From assembly GCA_024449915.1 (NCBI GenBank), contig JAMZAV010001987.1:1-64000 (forward strand): a stretch of DNA of 64,000 nt. The letters run 5' to 3'. This DNA comes from Sweltsa coloradensis. Lineage: Eukaryota > Arthropoda > Insecta > Plecoptera > Chloroperlidae. Each line of letters starts with the position of its first letter. Position 1 is the first letter of the stretch. Under the pieces are notes generated by a model that saw only the letters and a list, made by a program, of their open reading frames with translations, had not been told where the DNA came from and ran no database searches. Below are positions 38,944 through 52,357 of this stretch, one piece after another. The position numbers and the translations under genes are program-made.

Positions 38944-41900
38944 ATAAACTGCAGAAGAAATTGTTAAGGGTGTTTGTTTCGTGATTTTTTGGCAAAAAAA
39001 AAATTCAAACTGACAACAGGGCGAATTTACTATGCCTACGTCTACTGGTATAGTTAGTCGTGATAATTGACAGTGACAGTTCCCGGTTTGGTTCATAAAT
39101 GGAGTAAGAAATCCGTACCCAAAATTCCGCTTAAGTAAAAAACCTCCGTAAATCGGTCAATTTTGTCCGATTGACAATGAAATTGGTTATTTGACCTGAG
39201 AGAACCTCCCTTTGTAATAATTTTGTAGAATATATTGATTTGAAACGGACCTCAAAATTAACAAATTGTGAAAGGGGTTAAGCCTTTGTGAATTTTTGGC
39301 GAAAAATTCAACCTGCACAACAGGCGATTCTACCACTGCACACGTGTACTCTATAGTTAGTCGTGATGATGACAGTGAGAGTTCCCGGTTTAATCATTAA
39401 ATAAGTAATACATATCCGTACCCAAGAGTCCCGCTTAAAGTAAAATAAACTTCCGTAAATCTTTCAATTTCTGTCGATTTGACATTAAATGGTTTTATTT
39501 GAATAATGGGAGAACTCTAATGTTAATAATTTTAAAGAATTTATCTGATTTTGAGGACGACCCCAAAATTAACAAATTGATAAGGGGTAGCCTTTGTGAA
39601 TTTTTTGTGCGAAAAATTCAATGCACAACAGGGCGATTCTACTACTGCCCACGTGTACTCTAGTTAGTTGTGATGAATTGACAGTGAACAGTCCGGTTTG
39701 GTTCATAAATAAGTAAGAAAATCTGTTACCCAAAGGATCCCGCTCTTAAAGTAAATAAACTTCCGTAAATCTGTTCAATTTCTGTATGAATTTGACGTAA
39801 ATGGGTCTTGACAATGGGAGAACTCTATTGTTAATATTTTAAATAATATATTGATTTTGAGACGGACCCAAAATTAAAAATTGTTTAAAGGGTTAGCCTT
39901 TGTGAATATTTGGCAAAAAATTCAACTGCACACAGGGCGATTCTACTAATGCCTACGTCTAATGCTATAGTTAGTCGTGAAATTGACAAGTGACAGTCCC
40001 CGGTTGTTCATAAATATAAGTAAGAACATCCGTACCCAAAGATCCCGCTCAAAGTTAAATAAAATTCCGTAAATCTGTCAATTTCTGTCCGATTTGACAA
40101 TGAATTGGTTATATTGACAATGAGAGAATCCCGTGTTAATTAATTTTGTAGACTATACTTGATTTGAGGACGGACCCAAAATTAACAAATTGTTAAGGGT
40201 TAGCCTTTGTGAATTTTTTGGCGAAAAATCAAAATGCACAACAGCGGCGATTCTAATACTGCACAACGTGTAATCTATAGTTTGTCGTGATGATTGACAG
40301 TGGACAGTTTTTTCCCCCCGGTTTCGGTTTTCATAAATAAGTAGAAATCGTACCCAAAGATCACGCTCCAAATTTAAATAAACTCCATAAATCTTGTAAA
40401 TTCTGTCCGATTGACAATGAAATTGTATTTGACAATAAGAGAACTCCCTTGTAAAATTTTGTAGAATATATTGATTTTGAGACGGACCAAAATTAACAAA
40501 TTTGTAAGGGGTTGCCTTGTGATGCTTTGGCGAAAAATCAACTAGCACAACAGGGCGATTAACTCTGCACAAGTGTACTCTATAGTTAGTCGTGATGATT
40601 GACAGTGACAGTTCCGGTTTGGTTCATAAATAAAGTAAGAAATCCGTACCCAAAAGAATCCCGCTTTAAAATAAAAAAAACTTTCCTAAATCTGTCAATT
40701 TCTGTCGATTTGACAGTTAAATGGTACATTTGACAATGGGAGAACTCTATTGTTAATAATTTAAAGAACTATATTGATTTTGAGACGGACCCAAAATTAC
40801 ATAATTTGTAAGGGGTGCCTTTGTGAATTTGTGGCTAAAATTAAAGACACAACAGGGCGATTCTACCACTGACGCGTGTGTACTCTAGAGTTAGTCGTGA
40901 TGCTTGACAGTGAGAGTTCCCGTTTTGTTCATAAATAAGTACGAAATCCGTTTACCCAAAGATACCGCTTAAAGTAAAATAAATTCTGTAAATCTGTTCA
41001 AATTTCTGTCGATTTGGACAATGAATTGGGTATTTGACAATGGAGAACTCTATTTGTTAATATTTTAAAGAATTATTGGATTTTTGAGGACGGACCCAAA
41101 ATTAACAAATTTGATAAGGGGTCAGCCTTTGTGAATTTCTGGCGAGAAATTCAACGGCACAGCAGGGCGATTCTACAACGGCCCCACGTGTACTCTATAG
41201 TTAGTTGTGAATGATTGACTGTGACAGTTCCCGGTTTGGTCATAAATAAGTAAGAAATCCGTACCCAAAGACTTCTGCTAAATAATAATAAAACTTCCGT
41301 AAATCTGTCAATTTCTGTCTGATTTTGACAGTAAATTGGTTCATTTGACAATGGGAGAACTATATTGTTAATAATATTATAATATATATGATTTTGAGAA
41401 GGACCCGAAATTAACAAATTTGTTAAGGGGTTAGCCTTTGTGAAATATTTTTGGCAAAACAATTCAATGCACAACAGGGCGATTCTACTACTGCCTACGT
41501 TACGTATAGATAGTGTGATAATGACAGTGACAGTCCCGGTTTGCCGTTCATAAATAAGTAAGAAATCGACCCAAAGATCCCGCTCAAAGTTAAAATGAAA
41601 ATTCCGTAAATCTTTCAATTCTGTCCGATTGACAATGAGAGAACTCACTTGTTAATTAAATTTTGTAGAATATATTGATTTGAGCGGATCCCAAAATAAC
41701 AAATTTGTTCAGGGGTTAGCTGTGAATTTTTTGGCGAAAAATTCCAACTGCACAAACAGGGCGATTATACCTACCGCCACACGTGTACTCTATAGTTAGT
41801 CGTGATGATTGACAGTGACAGTCGGAGTTTGGTCATAAATAAGGTAAGAAATCCTTACCAAAAGATCCCCGCTCAAAGTTTAAATAAACTTCCGTAAATC

Positions 41901-44173
41901 GTCAATTCTGTCCGATTTTGACAAGAATTGGTCTATTTGACAATGGGAAAACTCTATGTAATAATTTTAAAGAATATATTGATTTTGAGACGGACCCAAA
42001 ATAACAAAATTTGGTTAAGGGGTTAGCCTTTGTGAATTTTTTTGGGGAAAAATTCAACTGCACACAGTGCGATGCTACTACTGTCCCAAAGTTACTCTAT
42101 AGTTAGTTGTGATGATTGACTTGACACGTTCCGGTTTGGTTCATAAAAGTAGAAATCCGTACCCAAATATCCCTCTCATATTTAAATAAAACTCCGTAAA
42201 TCTGTCAATTCTGTCCGATTTGACAATGAATGGTATTTTCGGACAAGGGAGAATCTATTGTTATAAGTAAAAGAATTTATGATTTGAGGACGGACCCCCA
42301 AAAATTTACAAAACCTTGATAAGGGGTTAGCCCTTGGTGAATTTTTTGGCAAAGAATTCAACCTGCACAACAGGGCGATTCTACTACTGCCCACGTCTAC
42401 TCTCTAGTAAGTCGTGATGATTGACAGTGACCGTTCCGTTGTTTCATAAATGAGGTAAGAAATCCGTACCCAAAGATCCGCTTAAAATTAAATAAACTCT
42501 ATAATCTGTCAATTTCTGTCTGATTGACAGTAAATTGGTTATTTGACAAATGGGAGAACTCTATTGTTAATAATTTAAATAAGTATATTGATTTGAGACG
42601 GACCCAAATTAACAACTTTGTTAAGGGGTTAGCCTTTGTGAATATTTTGGCAAAATTCAACTGCACCACAGGGCGATTCTACTACGACTACGTCTACTGT
42701 ATAGTTAGTCGTGATAATTGACAGGACAGTTCCCCGGTTGGTTCATAAATAGTAAGAAGAAACCGTACCAAAGAATCCGCTCCAAAGTTAAATAAACTTC
42801 CGTAAAAATTCTGTCAATTTCTGCTCCGATTGACAATGAATTGGCATTTGACCAATGAGAGAACTCCCTTGTTAAAATTTGTAGAATATATTGATTTTGA
42901 GACGGACCCAAAATTAAACAATTTGTTAAGGGGTTACCTTGTATGATTTTTTGGCGAAAAATTCAACTGCACAACGGGCGATTCTACTAATGCACAGTGT
43001 ACTCTATAGTTTGTCGTGATGATGACCAGTGACAGTTCCCGGTTTGGTTCATAAAAATAAGTAAGAAATCCGTCCAAAAGACACGCGTCAAAGTTAAAAA
43101 AAATTCCGTAAATCTTGTCAATTTCTGTCCGAGTTGACAATGAATTGGTTTATTTGACATAAGGAACTCCCTTGTAAATAATTTTGTATGAAATATATGG
43201 ATTTGAGACGGACCCAAAATTAAACAAATTTGTTAAGGGGTTCAGCATTTGTGACATTTTTGTCGAAAAAATTCAACTGCACAAACAAGGGCGATCTCCC
43301 CCCCCCCCCCCCCCCCTTTTCTCTCGGGGTCTACTACGGCACACGTGTATGTAATCTAAGTTAGTCCTTGATGTGGACAGTGCAGTTCCCGGTTTGGTTT
43401 CATAAATAGAAGAAATCCGTACCCAAATATCCCGCTTAAAGGAAAATAAAACTTCCGTTAAATCTGTCAATTTTCTGTCTGATTTTGACAGTAAATTGAG
43501 TTATTTGACATGGGAGAACTCTGTGTTAATAATTTTAAAGAATATATGATTGAGACGGACCCAAAATTAACAAATTGGTTAAAGGGGTTAGCCCTTTGTG
43601 AATTTTTGCGGGAAAAATTCAACTGCACAAAGGGCGATTCTACTACTGCCACGTGTACTCTATGTTAGTTGTTGATGATTGGACATACATTCCGGTTTGG
43701 TTCATAAATAAGTAAGAAATCCGTACCCAAATATTCCTCCAAAATTTAAATTAAACTTCCGTAAATCTGTCATTTCTGTCCGATTTGACAATGAATTGGT
43801 TATTTGACAATGGTGAGAACTCTATTGTTAATAATTTAAAAGAATTTATTGATTTTGAGGGACGGACCAAAATTAACAAATTTGTAAAAGGGGTTAGCCT
43901 TTCGTGAATTTTTTGGGGAAAAATTCAATGCACAAACAGGGCGATTCTACTACTGCCCGCGTGTACTCTATGTTAGTTGTGATGATTGACAGTGACAGTT
44001 CCCGGTTTGGTCATAAAGAGTAAGAAATCGTACCAAAGACTCCGCTTAAAGTTAAAATAAAACTTCCGTAAATCTGTCAATTTCTGTCCGATTGACAATT
44101 GTAATGGTTATTTGACCAATTAGGGAACTCCCTTGTTTATAATTTTGTTAGAATATATGATTTTGAGACGGAC
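38944..44173 (+). repeat. HOR unit of about 17 monomers
   Basis: The unit spans 5230 bp. Its first dozen monomers follow the 21-mer order, including a GGAG-type monomer at about 41823 and a GGGGAAAA monomer at 42040. Where A2 would be expected, a TGAATATTTTGGC/ACTACGTCTACTG monomer occurs instead (about 42640). The usual closing series (second GGAG type, catc types, CCTAAAATTAAC) is missing. It therefore looks like a 21-mer whose tail has been replaced. It is the last unit bounded by A1 markers. Confidence 0.78.
43298..43316. other. C19 run with TTTTCTCTCGGGG tail
   Basis: The run is inserted between GGGCGAT and TCTACTAC, which are contiguous in other copies. Confidence 0.85.
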
Positions 44174-45300
44174 ATAAATTAGAATACATTGTTAAGGTGT
44201 CGTTTGTTGTAATTTTTTGGCAAAAAATTCAATGCCACAAAAGGGCGATTCTACTAGCCTACGTCTACTGTATAGTAGTCGTGATAATTGACCAGTGACA
44301 GTTCCCGGTTGGGTTCATTTAAATTGAGAAGAAAAATCCGTACCCAAAATTCCCGCTTAAAGTTAAATAAACCTCCGTAAATCTGTCAATTTCTGTACGA
44401 TTGACAATGAATGAATTGGTTATTTGAGAATGAGAGAACTACCGTGTTAATAATTTTGTTAGAATATATGATTTGAAACGGACCCAAAATTAACAAATTT
44501 GTAAGGGGTAAGCACTTGTGAACTTTTTGGCGAAAAACAATCTGCACAACAGGGCGTTCTACCACTGCACACGTGTATCATAGTTAGGTCGTGCTGAATG
44601 GACACGTGAGGAGTTCCGGTTAATTCATAATAAGTAAGAAAATCAGTACCCAAAGATCCCGCTTAAAGTAAAATTAAACTTCCGTAAGATCTGTCAATTT
44701 CTGTCGATTTGACAGTAAATTGGTTATTTGATAAGGAGAACTATATTGTAATAATTTTAAGAATTTATTGATTTTGAGACGGAACCCAAAATTAACAAAT
44801 TGATAAGGGTTTAGCCTTTGTGAATTTTTTGGCGAAAAATTCAACTGCACAAAGGGCGATTACTCTGCCCCACGTTGTTACTTATAGTTAGTGTGATGAT
44901 GACAGGACAGTTCCCGGTTTGTTCATAAATAAGTAAAGAAATCTGTACCCAAAGATCCCGCTTAAAGTAAAAAAATTCCGAAAATCTGTCAATTTTCTTC
45001 TGATTGACAGTAAATTGGTTATTTGACCAATGGAGAGAAACTCTTATGTTAATAAGTTTAAATAATATATTGATTTTGAGAGCCCCCCCGGACCCAAAAT
45101 TAACAAATTTGTTAAAGGGTTAGCCTTTGTTGAATATTTTGCAAAAAATTCAACTGCACAACAGGGCGAGTATATTACTGCCTACGTCTACTCTGTAGTA
45201 AGTCGTGATGATTGACAGTGACAGTTCCCGGTTTGGTTCATAAATGATAAGAAATCCGTACCCAAAGATCCCGCTTAAAATTAAATAAACTCAAAAAACT
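44174..45300 (+). repeat. Transition monomers after the last A1
   Basis: After the final A1 marker come a GAAACGG/TTAATTCATAA monomer (44480), a GATAAGG monomer (44800) and a TGAATATTTTGC/CCTACGTCTACTC monomer (45130). The last ends in a truncated junction at about 45291-45300. No left-domain marker is seen to its right. Confidence 0.75.
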
Positions 45301-45310
45301 GATTTTGAGA
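45285..45310 (+). repeat. Truncated monomer junction
   Basis: TTAAATAAAC is followed by TCAAAAAACT and then GATTTTGAGACGG. Compared with a full monomer, about 85-95 bp are missing, covering the CTGTCAATTTCTGTC, TTTGACAATG and TTAATAATTTT segments. The same truncated join recurs near 57019. Confidence 0.85.
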
Positions 45311-46539
45311 CGGACCCAAAAATTTAAAAAATTTTATAAGGGGTTAACCTTTGTGATTTTATGGCTAAAAATTCAACTGCACAAAAGGGCGATTCTACTA
45401 CTGCCCACGTCTACTGTTAGTTATCGTGATAATTGACTGTGACAGTTCCGGTTTGGTTCATAAATAAGTAAGAATCCGTTTCCCAAAGATCCCGCTTAAG
45501 TTAAATAAACTTCCGTAAATCTGTCAATTTCTGTCCGATTTGACCATTAATTGGTTATTGACAAAGAGAGAACTCCTTGTTAATAATTTTTTTAGAATAT
45601 ATTGATTTTGAGACGGACCCAAAATTAACAAATTTGTTAAGGGGTTAGCCTTTGTGATTTTTTGGCGAAAAATTCAAATGCCAACAGGGCGTTCTACTAC
45701 TGCACTCGTGTACTCTATAGTTATCGTGATGATTGACAGTGACAGTTCCCGGTTTGGTTCATAAATAAGTAAGAAATCCGTACCCAAAGATCCCGCTTAA
45801 AGTAAAATAAACTTCCGTAATCTGTCAATTTCTGTCTGATTTGACAGTAAATTGGTTATTTGACAATGGGAGAACTCTATTTGTTAATAATTTTAAATAA
45901 TATATTGATTTTAGACGGACCCAAAATTAACAAATTTGTTAAGGGGTTAGCCTTTGTGAATATCTTGGCAAAAATTCAACTGCACACAGGGCGATTCTAC
46001 TACTGCCTACGTCTACTGTATAGTTAGTCGTGATAATTGACAGTGACAGTTCCCGGTTTGGTTCATAAATAAGTAAGAAATCCGTACCCAAAGTTCCCGC
46101 TCAAAGTTAAATAAACTTCCGTAAATCTGTCAATTTCTGTCCCATTTGACAATGAATTGGTTATTTGACAATGAGAGAACTCCCTTGTTAATAATTTTGT
46201 AGAATATATTGATTTTGAGACGGACCCAAAATTAAAAAATTTGTTAAGGGGTTAGCCTTTGTGAATTTTATGGCGAAAAATTCAAACTGCACCAACAGGG
46301 CGATTCTACTACTGCACACGTGTACTCTATAGTTTAGACGTAATGATTGACAGTGACAGTTCGCCGGTTTGGCTGCATAAAAAAGTAAAAATCCGTACCC
46401 AAAGATCCCGCTCAAAGTTAAATAAACTTCCGTAAATCTGTCAATTTCTGTCCGATTTGACAATGAATTGGTTATTTGACAATGAGAGAACTCCCTTGTT
46501 AATAATTTTGTAGAATATATTGATTTTGAGACGGCTCCA

Positions 46540-46790
46540 AAATTAACAAATTTGTTAAGGGGTTAGCCTTTGTGAATTTTTTGGCGAAAAATTCAACTGC
46601 ACAACAGGGCGAATTCTACTACTGCACACGTGTACTCTATAGTTAGTCGTGATGATTGACAGTGACAGTAGTAAGTAAAATAAACTTCCGTAATCTGTCA
46701 ATTTCTGTCTGATTTGACAGTAAATTGGTTATTTGACAATGGGAGAACTCTATTGTTAATAATTTTAAGAATATATTGATTTTGAGACGG
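46540..46790 (+). repeat. Monomer with internal ~55-bp deletion
   Basis: GACAGTGACAGT is joined at about 46670 to AGTAAGTAAAATAAAC. The CCGGTTTGGTTCATAAATAAG and GTACCCAAAGATCCCGC segments of the monomer are absent. It lies in clean sequence, so it is probably a real deletion, but it is seen only once. Confidence 0.75.
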
Positions 46791-48163
46791 ACCCAAAATT
46801 AACAAATTTGTTAAGGGGTTAGCCTTTGTGAATTTTTTGGGGAAAAATTCAACTGCACAACAGGGCGATTCTACTACTGCCCACGTGTACTCTATAGTAA
46901 GTTGTGATGATTGACAGTGACAGTTCCCGGTTTGGTTCATAAATAAGTAAGAAATCTGTACCCAAATATTCCTCTCAAATTTAAATAAACTTCCGTAAAT
47001 CTGTAAATTTCTGTCCGATTTGACAATGAATTGGTTATTTGACAATGGGAGAACTCTAGTGTTTATAATTTAAAAGAATTTATTGATTTTGAGACGGACC
47101 CAAAATTAACAAATTTGATAAGGGGTTAGCCTTTGTGAATATTTTGGCAAAAAATTCAACTGCACAACAGGGCGATTCTACTACTGCCCACGTCTACTCT
47201 ATAGTTAGTCGTGATGATTGACAGTGACAGTTCCCGGTTTGGTTCATAAATGAGTAAGAAATCCGTACCCAAAGATCCCGCTTAAAGTTAAATAAACTTC
47301 CGTAAATCTGTCAATTTCTGTCCGATTTGACAATGAATTGGTTATTTGACAATGGGAGAACTCTATTGTTAATAATTTTAAAGTATTTATTGATTTTTAA
47401 GATGGACCTAAAATTAACAAATTTGATAAGGGGTTAGCCTTAATGAATTTTTTTGCAAAAAAATTCAACTGCACAACAGGGCGATTCTACTTCTGCCCAC
47501 GTGTACTCTATAGTTAGTTGTGATGATTGACAGTGACAGTTCCCGGTTTGGTTATAAATGAGTAAGAAATCCGTACCCAAAGTTCCCGCTTAAAGTTATT
47601 TAAACTTCCGTAAATCTGTCAATTTCTGTCTGATTTGACAATGAATTGGTTATTTGACAATGGGAGAACTCTATTGTTAATAATTTTAAATAATATATTG
47701 ATTTTGAGACGGACCCAAAATTAACAAATTTGTTAAGGGGTTAGCCTTTGTGAATATTTTGGCAAAAAATTCAACTGCACAACAGGGCGATTCTACTACT
47801 GCCTACGTCTACTGTATAGTTAGTCGTGATAATTGACAGGTACAGTTCCCGGTTTGGTTCATAAATAAGTAAGAAATCCGTACCCAAAGATCCCGCTTAA
47901 AGTAAAATAAACTTCCGTAAATCTGTCAATTTCTGTCTGATTTGACAGTAAATTGGTTATTTGACAATGGGAGAACTCTATTGTTAATAATTTTAATTAA
48001 TATATTGATTTTGAGACGGACCCAAAATTAACAAATTTGTTAAGGGGTTAGCCTTTGTGAATTTTTTGGGGAAAAATTCAACTGCACAACAGGGCGATTC
48101 TACTACTGCCCACGTGTACTCTTAAGTTAGTTGTGATGATTGACAGTGACAGTTCCCGTTTGG

Positions 48164-49363
48164 TACATAAATAAGTAAGAAATCCGTACCCAAATATTCT
48201 TCTCAAATTTAAATAAACTTCCGTAAATCTGTCAATTTCTGTCCGATTTGACAATGAATTGGTTATTTGACAATGGAGAACTCTGGTGTTAATAATTTTA
48301 AGAATTTATTGATTTTGAGACGGACCCAAAATTAACAAATTTGATAAGGTGAATTTTTTGCAAAATATTCAACTGCAACAGGGCGATTCTACTACTGCCC
48401 TTGTGTACTCTATAGTTAGTTGTGATGATTGACAGTGACAGTTCCTGTTTGGTTCATAAATGAGTAAGAAATCCGTACCCAAATCCCGCCTAAAGTTATT
48501 TAAACTTCCGTAAATCTGTCAATTTCTGTCCGATTTGACTATGAATTGTTATTTGACAATGGTGAACTCTATTGTTAATAATTTTTAAATATATATTGAT
48601 TTTGAGACGGACCCAAAATTAACAAATTTGTTAAGGGGTTAGCCTTGTGAATATTTTGGCAAAAAATTCAACTGCACAACAGGGCGATTCACTACTGCCT
48701 ACGTCTACTGTAAGTTAGTCGTGATAATTGACTGTGACAGTTCCCGGTTTGGTTCATAAATAAGTAAGAAATCTGTACCAAGATCCCGCTCAAAGTTAAA
48801 TAAACTTCCGTAAGTCTGTCAATTTCTGTCCGAATTGACAATGAATTGGTTATTTGACAATGAGAGAACTCCCTTGTTGATAATTTTGTAGAATATATTG
48901 ATTTTGAGACGGACCCAAAATTAACAAATTTGTTTAGGGGTTAGCTTTGTGAATTTTTTGCGAAAAATTCAACTGCACAAACAGGGCGATTCTACTACTG
49001 CACACGTGTACTCTATAGTTAGTCGTGATGATTGACAGTGACAGTTTCCCGGTTTGGTTCATAAATAGTAAGAAATCCGTACCCAAAGATCCCGCTTCAA
49101 GTAAAATAAACTTCCGTAAATCTGTCAATTTCTGTCTGATTTGACAGTAAATTGGTTATTTGACAATGGGAGAACTCTATTGTTAATAATTTTAAAGAAT
49201 ATATTGATTTTGAGACGGACCAAAAATTAACAAATTTGTTAAGGGGTTAGCCTTTGTGAATTTTTTGGGGAAAAATTCAACTGCACAACAGGGCGATTCT
49301 ACTACTGCCCACGTGTACTCTATAGTTAGTTGTGATGATTGACAGTGACAGTTCCCGGTTTGG
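48164..49363 (+). repeat. 4-monomer HOR (D-P-Q-R), clean copy
   Basis: From one TTTGGTACATAA marker to the next is 1200 bp. It contains a D monomer (near 48345), a P monomer (48610), a Q monomer (48920) and an R monomer (49220). The same order D-P-Q-R recurs at 54471-55728. Confidence 0.78.
48341..48375 (+). repeat. Type D monomer signature (GGTTAGCCTTTG deletion)
   Basis: TTTGATAAGGTGAATTTTTTG lacks about 12 bases (the GGTTAGCCTTTG segment) and is followed by CCCTTGTGTACTC instead of CCCACGTGTACTC. The same paired changes occur near 54661, 58901 and 62011, so this is a heritable subfamily rather than a sequencing accident. Confidence 0.8.
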
Positions 49364-49590
49364 TACATAAATAAGTAAGAAATCCGTACCCAAATATTCT
49401 TCTCAAATTTAAATAAACTTCCGTAAATCTGTCAATTTCTGTCCGATTTGACAATGAATTGGTTATTTGACAATGGGAGAACTCTGGTGTTAATAATTTA
49501 AAAGAATTTATTGATTTTGAGACGGACCCAAAATTAACAAATTTGATAAGGGGTTAAGCCTTTGTGAATTTTTTGGCAAAAAATTCAATA

Positions 49591-52357
49591 AAAGCCATTC
49601 TCAATTTCGTCATTTAATAATTGTTATTTGACAGGGAAATTTGGTTGGATATAATAAAAGAAATTTGTAAGACCCAAAATTAAAAAAATTTGAAATTGTA
49701 TTTTGTTTTTGGCAAAAAATTAATTGACAAGGGAGAACCTAGTTAAAATTTAAGAATTATTGATTTTAAGGACCCTTACAATGTTAAGGGAAAACCTTTG
49801 AATATTTGCAAAAAATTAATCACAAACGTTCTACTCTGCCATCTCTGTTTAGTTGTCGTGAAATTGAGTAATTCGTTGGTTCATAATAATAAAAAATGTA
49901 AAGACCCGCCCAAAAGTTAAAAAATTTTGTTAAGTTAATTCTGTGAATTTGGCACAAAATTAATTTTTCAAAACAGGGCTCCTTGCTTTTTTGTAATATT
50001 TGATTTTGGGCGACCCCTCTTTGGTTAAAAGGGGTTTAAAATGTAATTTTCCCCAAAAATTTAAAATCAAAAGGGGGAAATTTTCCATTTACACTGAATT
50101 TGGGTTTTTTGGAAATTAAGGAATTCCCGTTTTGGGTTAAAAAATTTGTTTTTTTTAAACGGAAAAATAAAAAAAAGGGGGCTTTGTAAAATAATTCGAA
50201 AAATTCAATTTCCGCGATTCTACATAAAAGTTATTTTACCCAAAGGGATCTTATTGAAAAAGTTTGTTTTGGTTAAAAAAAAAAAATCCTTTAAGTTCCT
50301 TAATAAAATTCCTGAAACGCAAATTTTATTACGAAGTGTACTTAAATTATGTAATAAATTTTTAAAATAATTGGTTTGTAAACCCCAAAAAAACAAATTT
50401 TAAGGTTCCCCTTCAAATTGGGAAAAATTCCAACTGTCAAACGGGCGATTTACAATGAATGGTTATTTGAAAAGGGAAATTTGTTAAAGTGAATTCCTTT
50501 GGCCCAAAAAAAAAAAATTTTGTTTCCGAATTGGCCAAAAATTAAAATCCAAAGCAAATTTTTCCATTTACAGGTTTTTATTGAAAAAGGAGAATTCCCC
50601 TGAATTAAAAAAATAATTGTAAAAGCAATTTCCAAAATTTTAAGTTGGGTTTTTGAATTTTCAAAAAAATTAAACTCAGTTAATAATAAAGAATTTTATG
50701 ATTTTTTCGGAATTAAACATTGTTTAAAGGGGAAAATTTTTAAATTTTTTGGGATTAAAAGAAAAGGATTTACAATGAGGACTCTATGTTAATTTAAATT
50801 TTTAAATAATTGTTTTGGCAAATAATAAAAATTTGTTAAAATTCCTCTAAATTTTTAAAAATTCCAAATCTGAAAGGCTTCCATTGCCATGAATTGGTTA
50901 AATTTTAAATGAAAAACAGTTGGGTTTTTTAAAAATAAGAAATTGAAAACCCAAAATTTTAAATTTAAAAAAAATTCCTTGGAAATTGGAAAAATTCATG
51001 CAAACAGGTTTTACAATGGGAGAAATCTTTGTGTGTTATAAATTTTTAAGGGAATTTTCCGGGTTTTTGGCAAAAATAAAAATTTGACGGGTTAGCCCGT
51101 AAAGTTAAAAAAATTCCTAAACTGCAATTCTGCCGATTGAGGGGGGGGGGGGGGGAATTTAATGGATTTTACCCGGTTGGTTTTATTTTAAAAATTTAAG
51201 AAATTTTTTTAAAGGCCCTTAAAATTAAAAATTTTAAATTGCAATTTTTTTTGCAAAAAATATTTACAAAGGGCGATTTTATTGAATAATTAAAGTTATT
51301 TTTTGATTTAAGTGACCAAATTCCTTTGATAAAGAGTTAGAAATTCCAAATTCCCCCAAAGGATTTAAACTTCCGCCAAACTGTAATTCGTTATTTTAAT
51401 GGAATTGGATTGACATGGAGCCCTTTGTTTTTAATTTAATAATATGATTTTAACGGACCCAAATTCAAATTTATTTTCCTTGGGAAATTGCAAAAATTAA
51501 TTTACAAAGGGGATTTACAATGACTCTATTTTAATAATTTTAAATTAAATAGTTGGGCAAAATTAAAAAATTTGTTAAGTTTCCCCTAAATTAAATAACT
51601 TCGAAAACTTCAATCTGCCATTTTCACTGAATTGGTTATTTGACAATAAAGCCCCTTTTTTTTAATTAAAATGTAAAAAATTGAAAAGACCGACCAAAAT
51701 TAAAAATTTGTTTAATCCTGTAATTTTTTGCGAAAAATTTAAAACCAAGGGATTTACATGAACCCCTTTTATATTTGGTAGAATTAATTTATTCCGGGGC
51801 AAAAAATTTAAAAATTTTTTGTACCCAAATCCCCCAAATTAAAAACCCGATCTTAATCTGCCTGTCTATTTCAGGTAAAAGGATTTGACAATGGGGGGCC
51901 TTTTTTATAATTTAAAGTAAAATTGAAGACCCCAAAATTAAAAAATTTTAAGGGTTGCCTTTGAAATTTTTTTAAAAATTAATTTTACAACAGGGGTTAA
52001 CTGCAGTTTAATTTAAGGGATATTGATTTTTAAAACCCTTTTTAAAAATTTGTAAGGGGACCCAAAAATTTTTTCAAAAAATTAACTCGAAACGCATTTC
52101 TTCCCATTTTTACATAATTGGTTTATTTGACAGAGAACCTTTGGTTTAAAAAATAAGAATAGATTTCGACCCAAAATTACTTTTGATAATAATTTTTAAA
52201 ATTTAACTCCAAAAAGGGGGAAATTTTCCATGCCCTGTTACTTATATTTGGTTTGGGAGACGTGAGTTTTTTTGGTTTAATGATTTGAACCGACCCAAAT
52301 TTCAAATTTATAAATTTTTGCAAAATTTTAATTGACAAAGGGGGTTTTTTGACCCTT
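49591..52357 (+). repeat. Severely degraded satellite-like segment
   Basis: About 2.77 kb without a gene. It is AT-rich and made of scrambled satellite fragments such as TTATTTGACA, AAATTTGTTAA, GGCAAAAAATT, GGGCGATTTTA and GACGGACC. The ~307-bp period is no longer visible and fragments are closer together than in a monomer. Entry at about 49591 (after GGCAAAAAATTCAA) and exit near 52357 (before AATCTATTGTTAATAATTTT) are both abrupt against clean copies. A 15-base G run lies at 51141. Collapsed long-read consensus is most likely; a genuine ancient degenerate block cannot be excluded. Confidence 0.8.
51141..51155. other. G15 run in degraded segment
   Basis: It follows a CTGCCGATTGA fragment, the remnant of TGTCCGATTTGACA. 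Confidence 0.8.

Larger units (their letters stand above)
45301..49590 (+). repeat. Right-domain satellite, clean segment
   Basis: About 14 monomers of good quality. They include TGAATATTTTGGC/CCTACGTCTACTG (type P), GCACACGTGTAC (type Q), TTTGGGGAAAA with TTTGGTACATAA and CAAATATTCTTCTC (type R), GATAAGG (type T), and a deleted form (type D). None carries ATAGAATAAAT, CATCTGTCC or TTCGGAG, the left-domain markers. The ordering is less regular than further right: for instance P, R, D, P, Q, R, T from 47.7 to 49.6 kb. Confidence 0.82.

Noticed and set aside
50146..50370. Plus-strand lysine-rich open frame in the degraded segment
   Set aside because: AT-rich degraded sequence produces such K/F/I/L-rich frames by chance, and the underlying sequence is probably a failed consensus.
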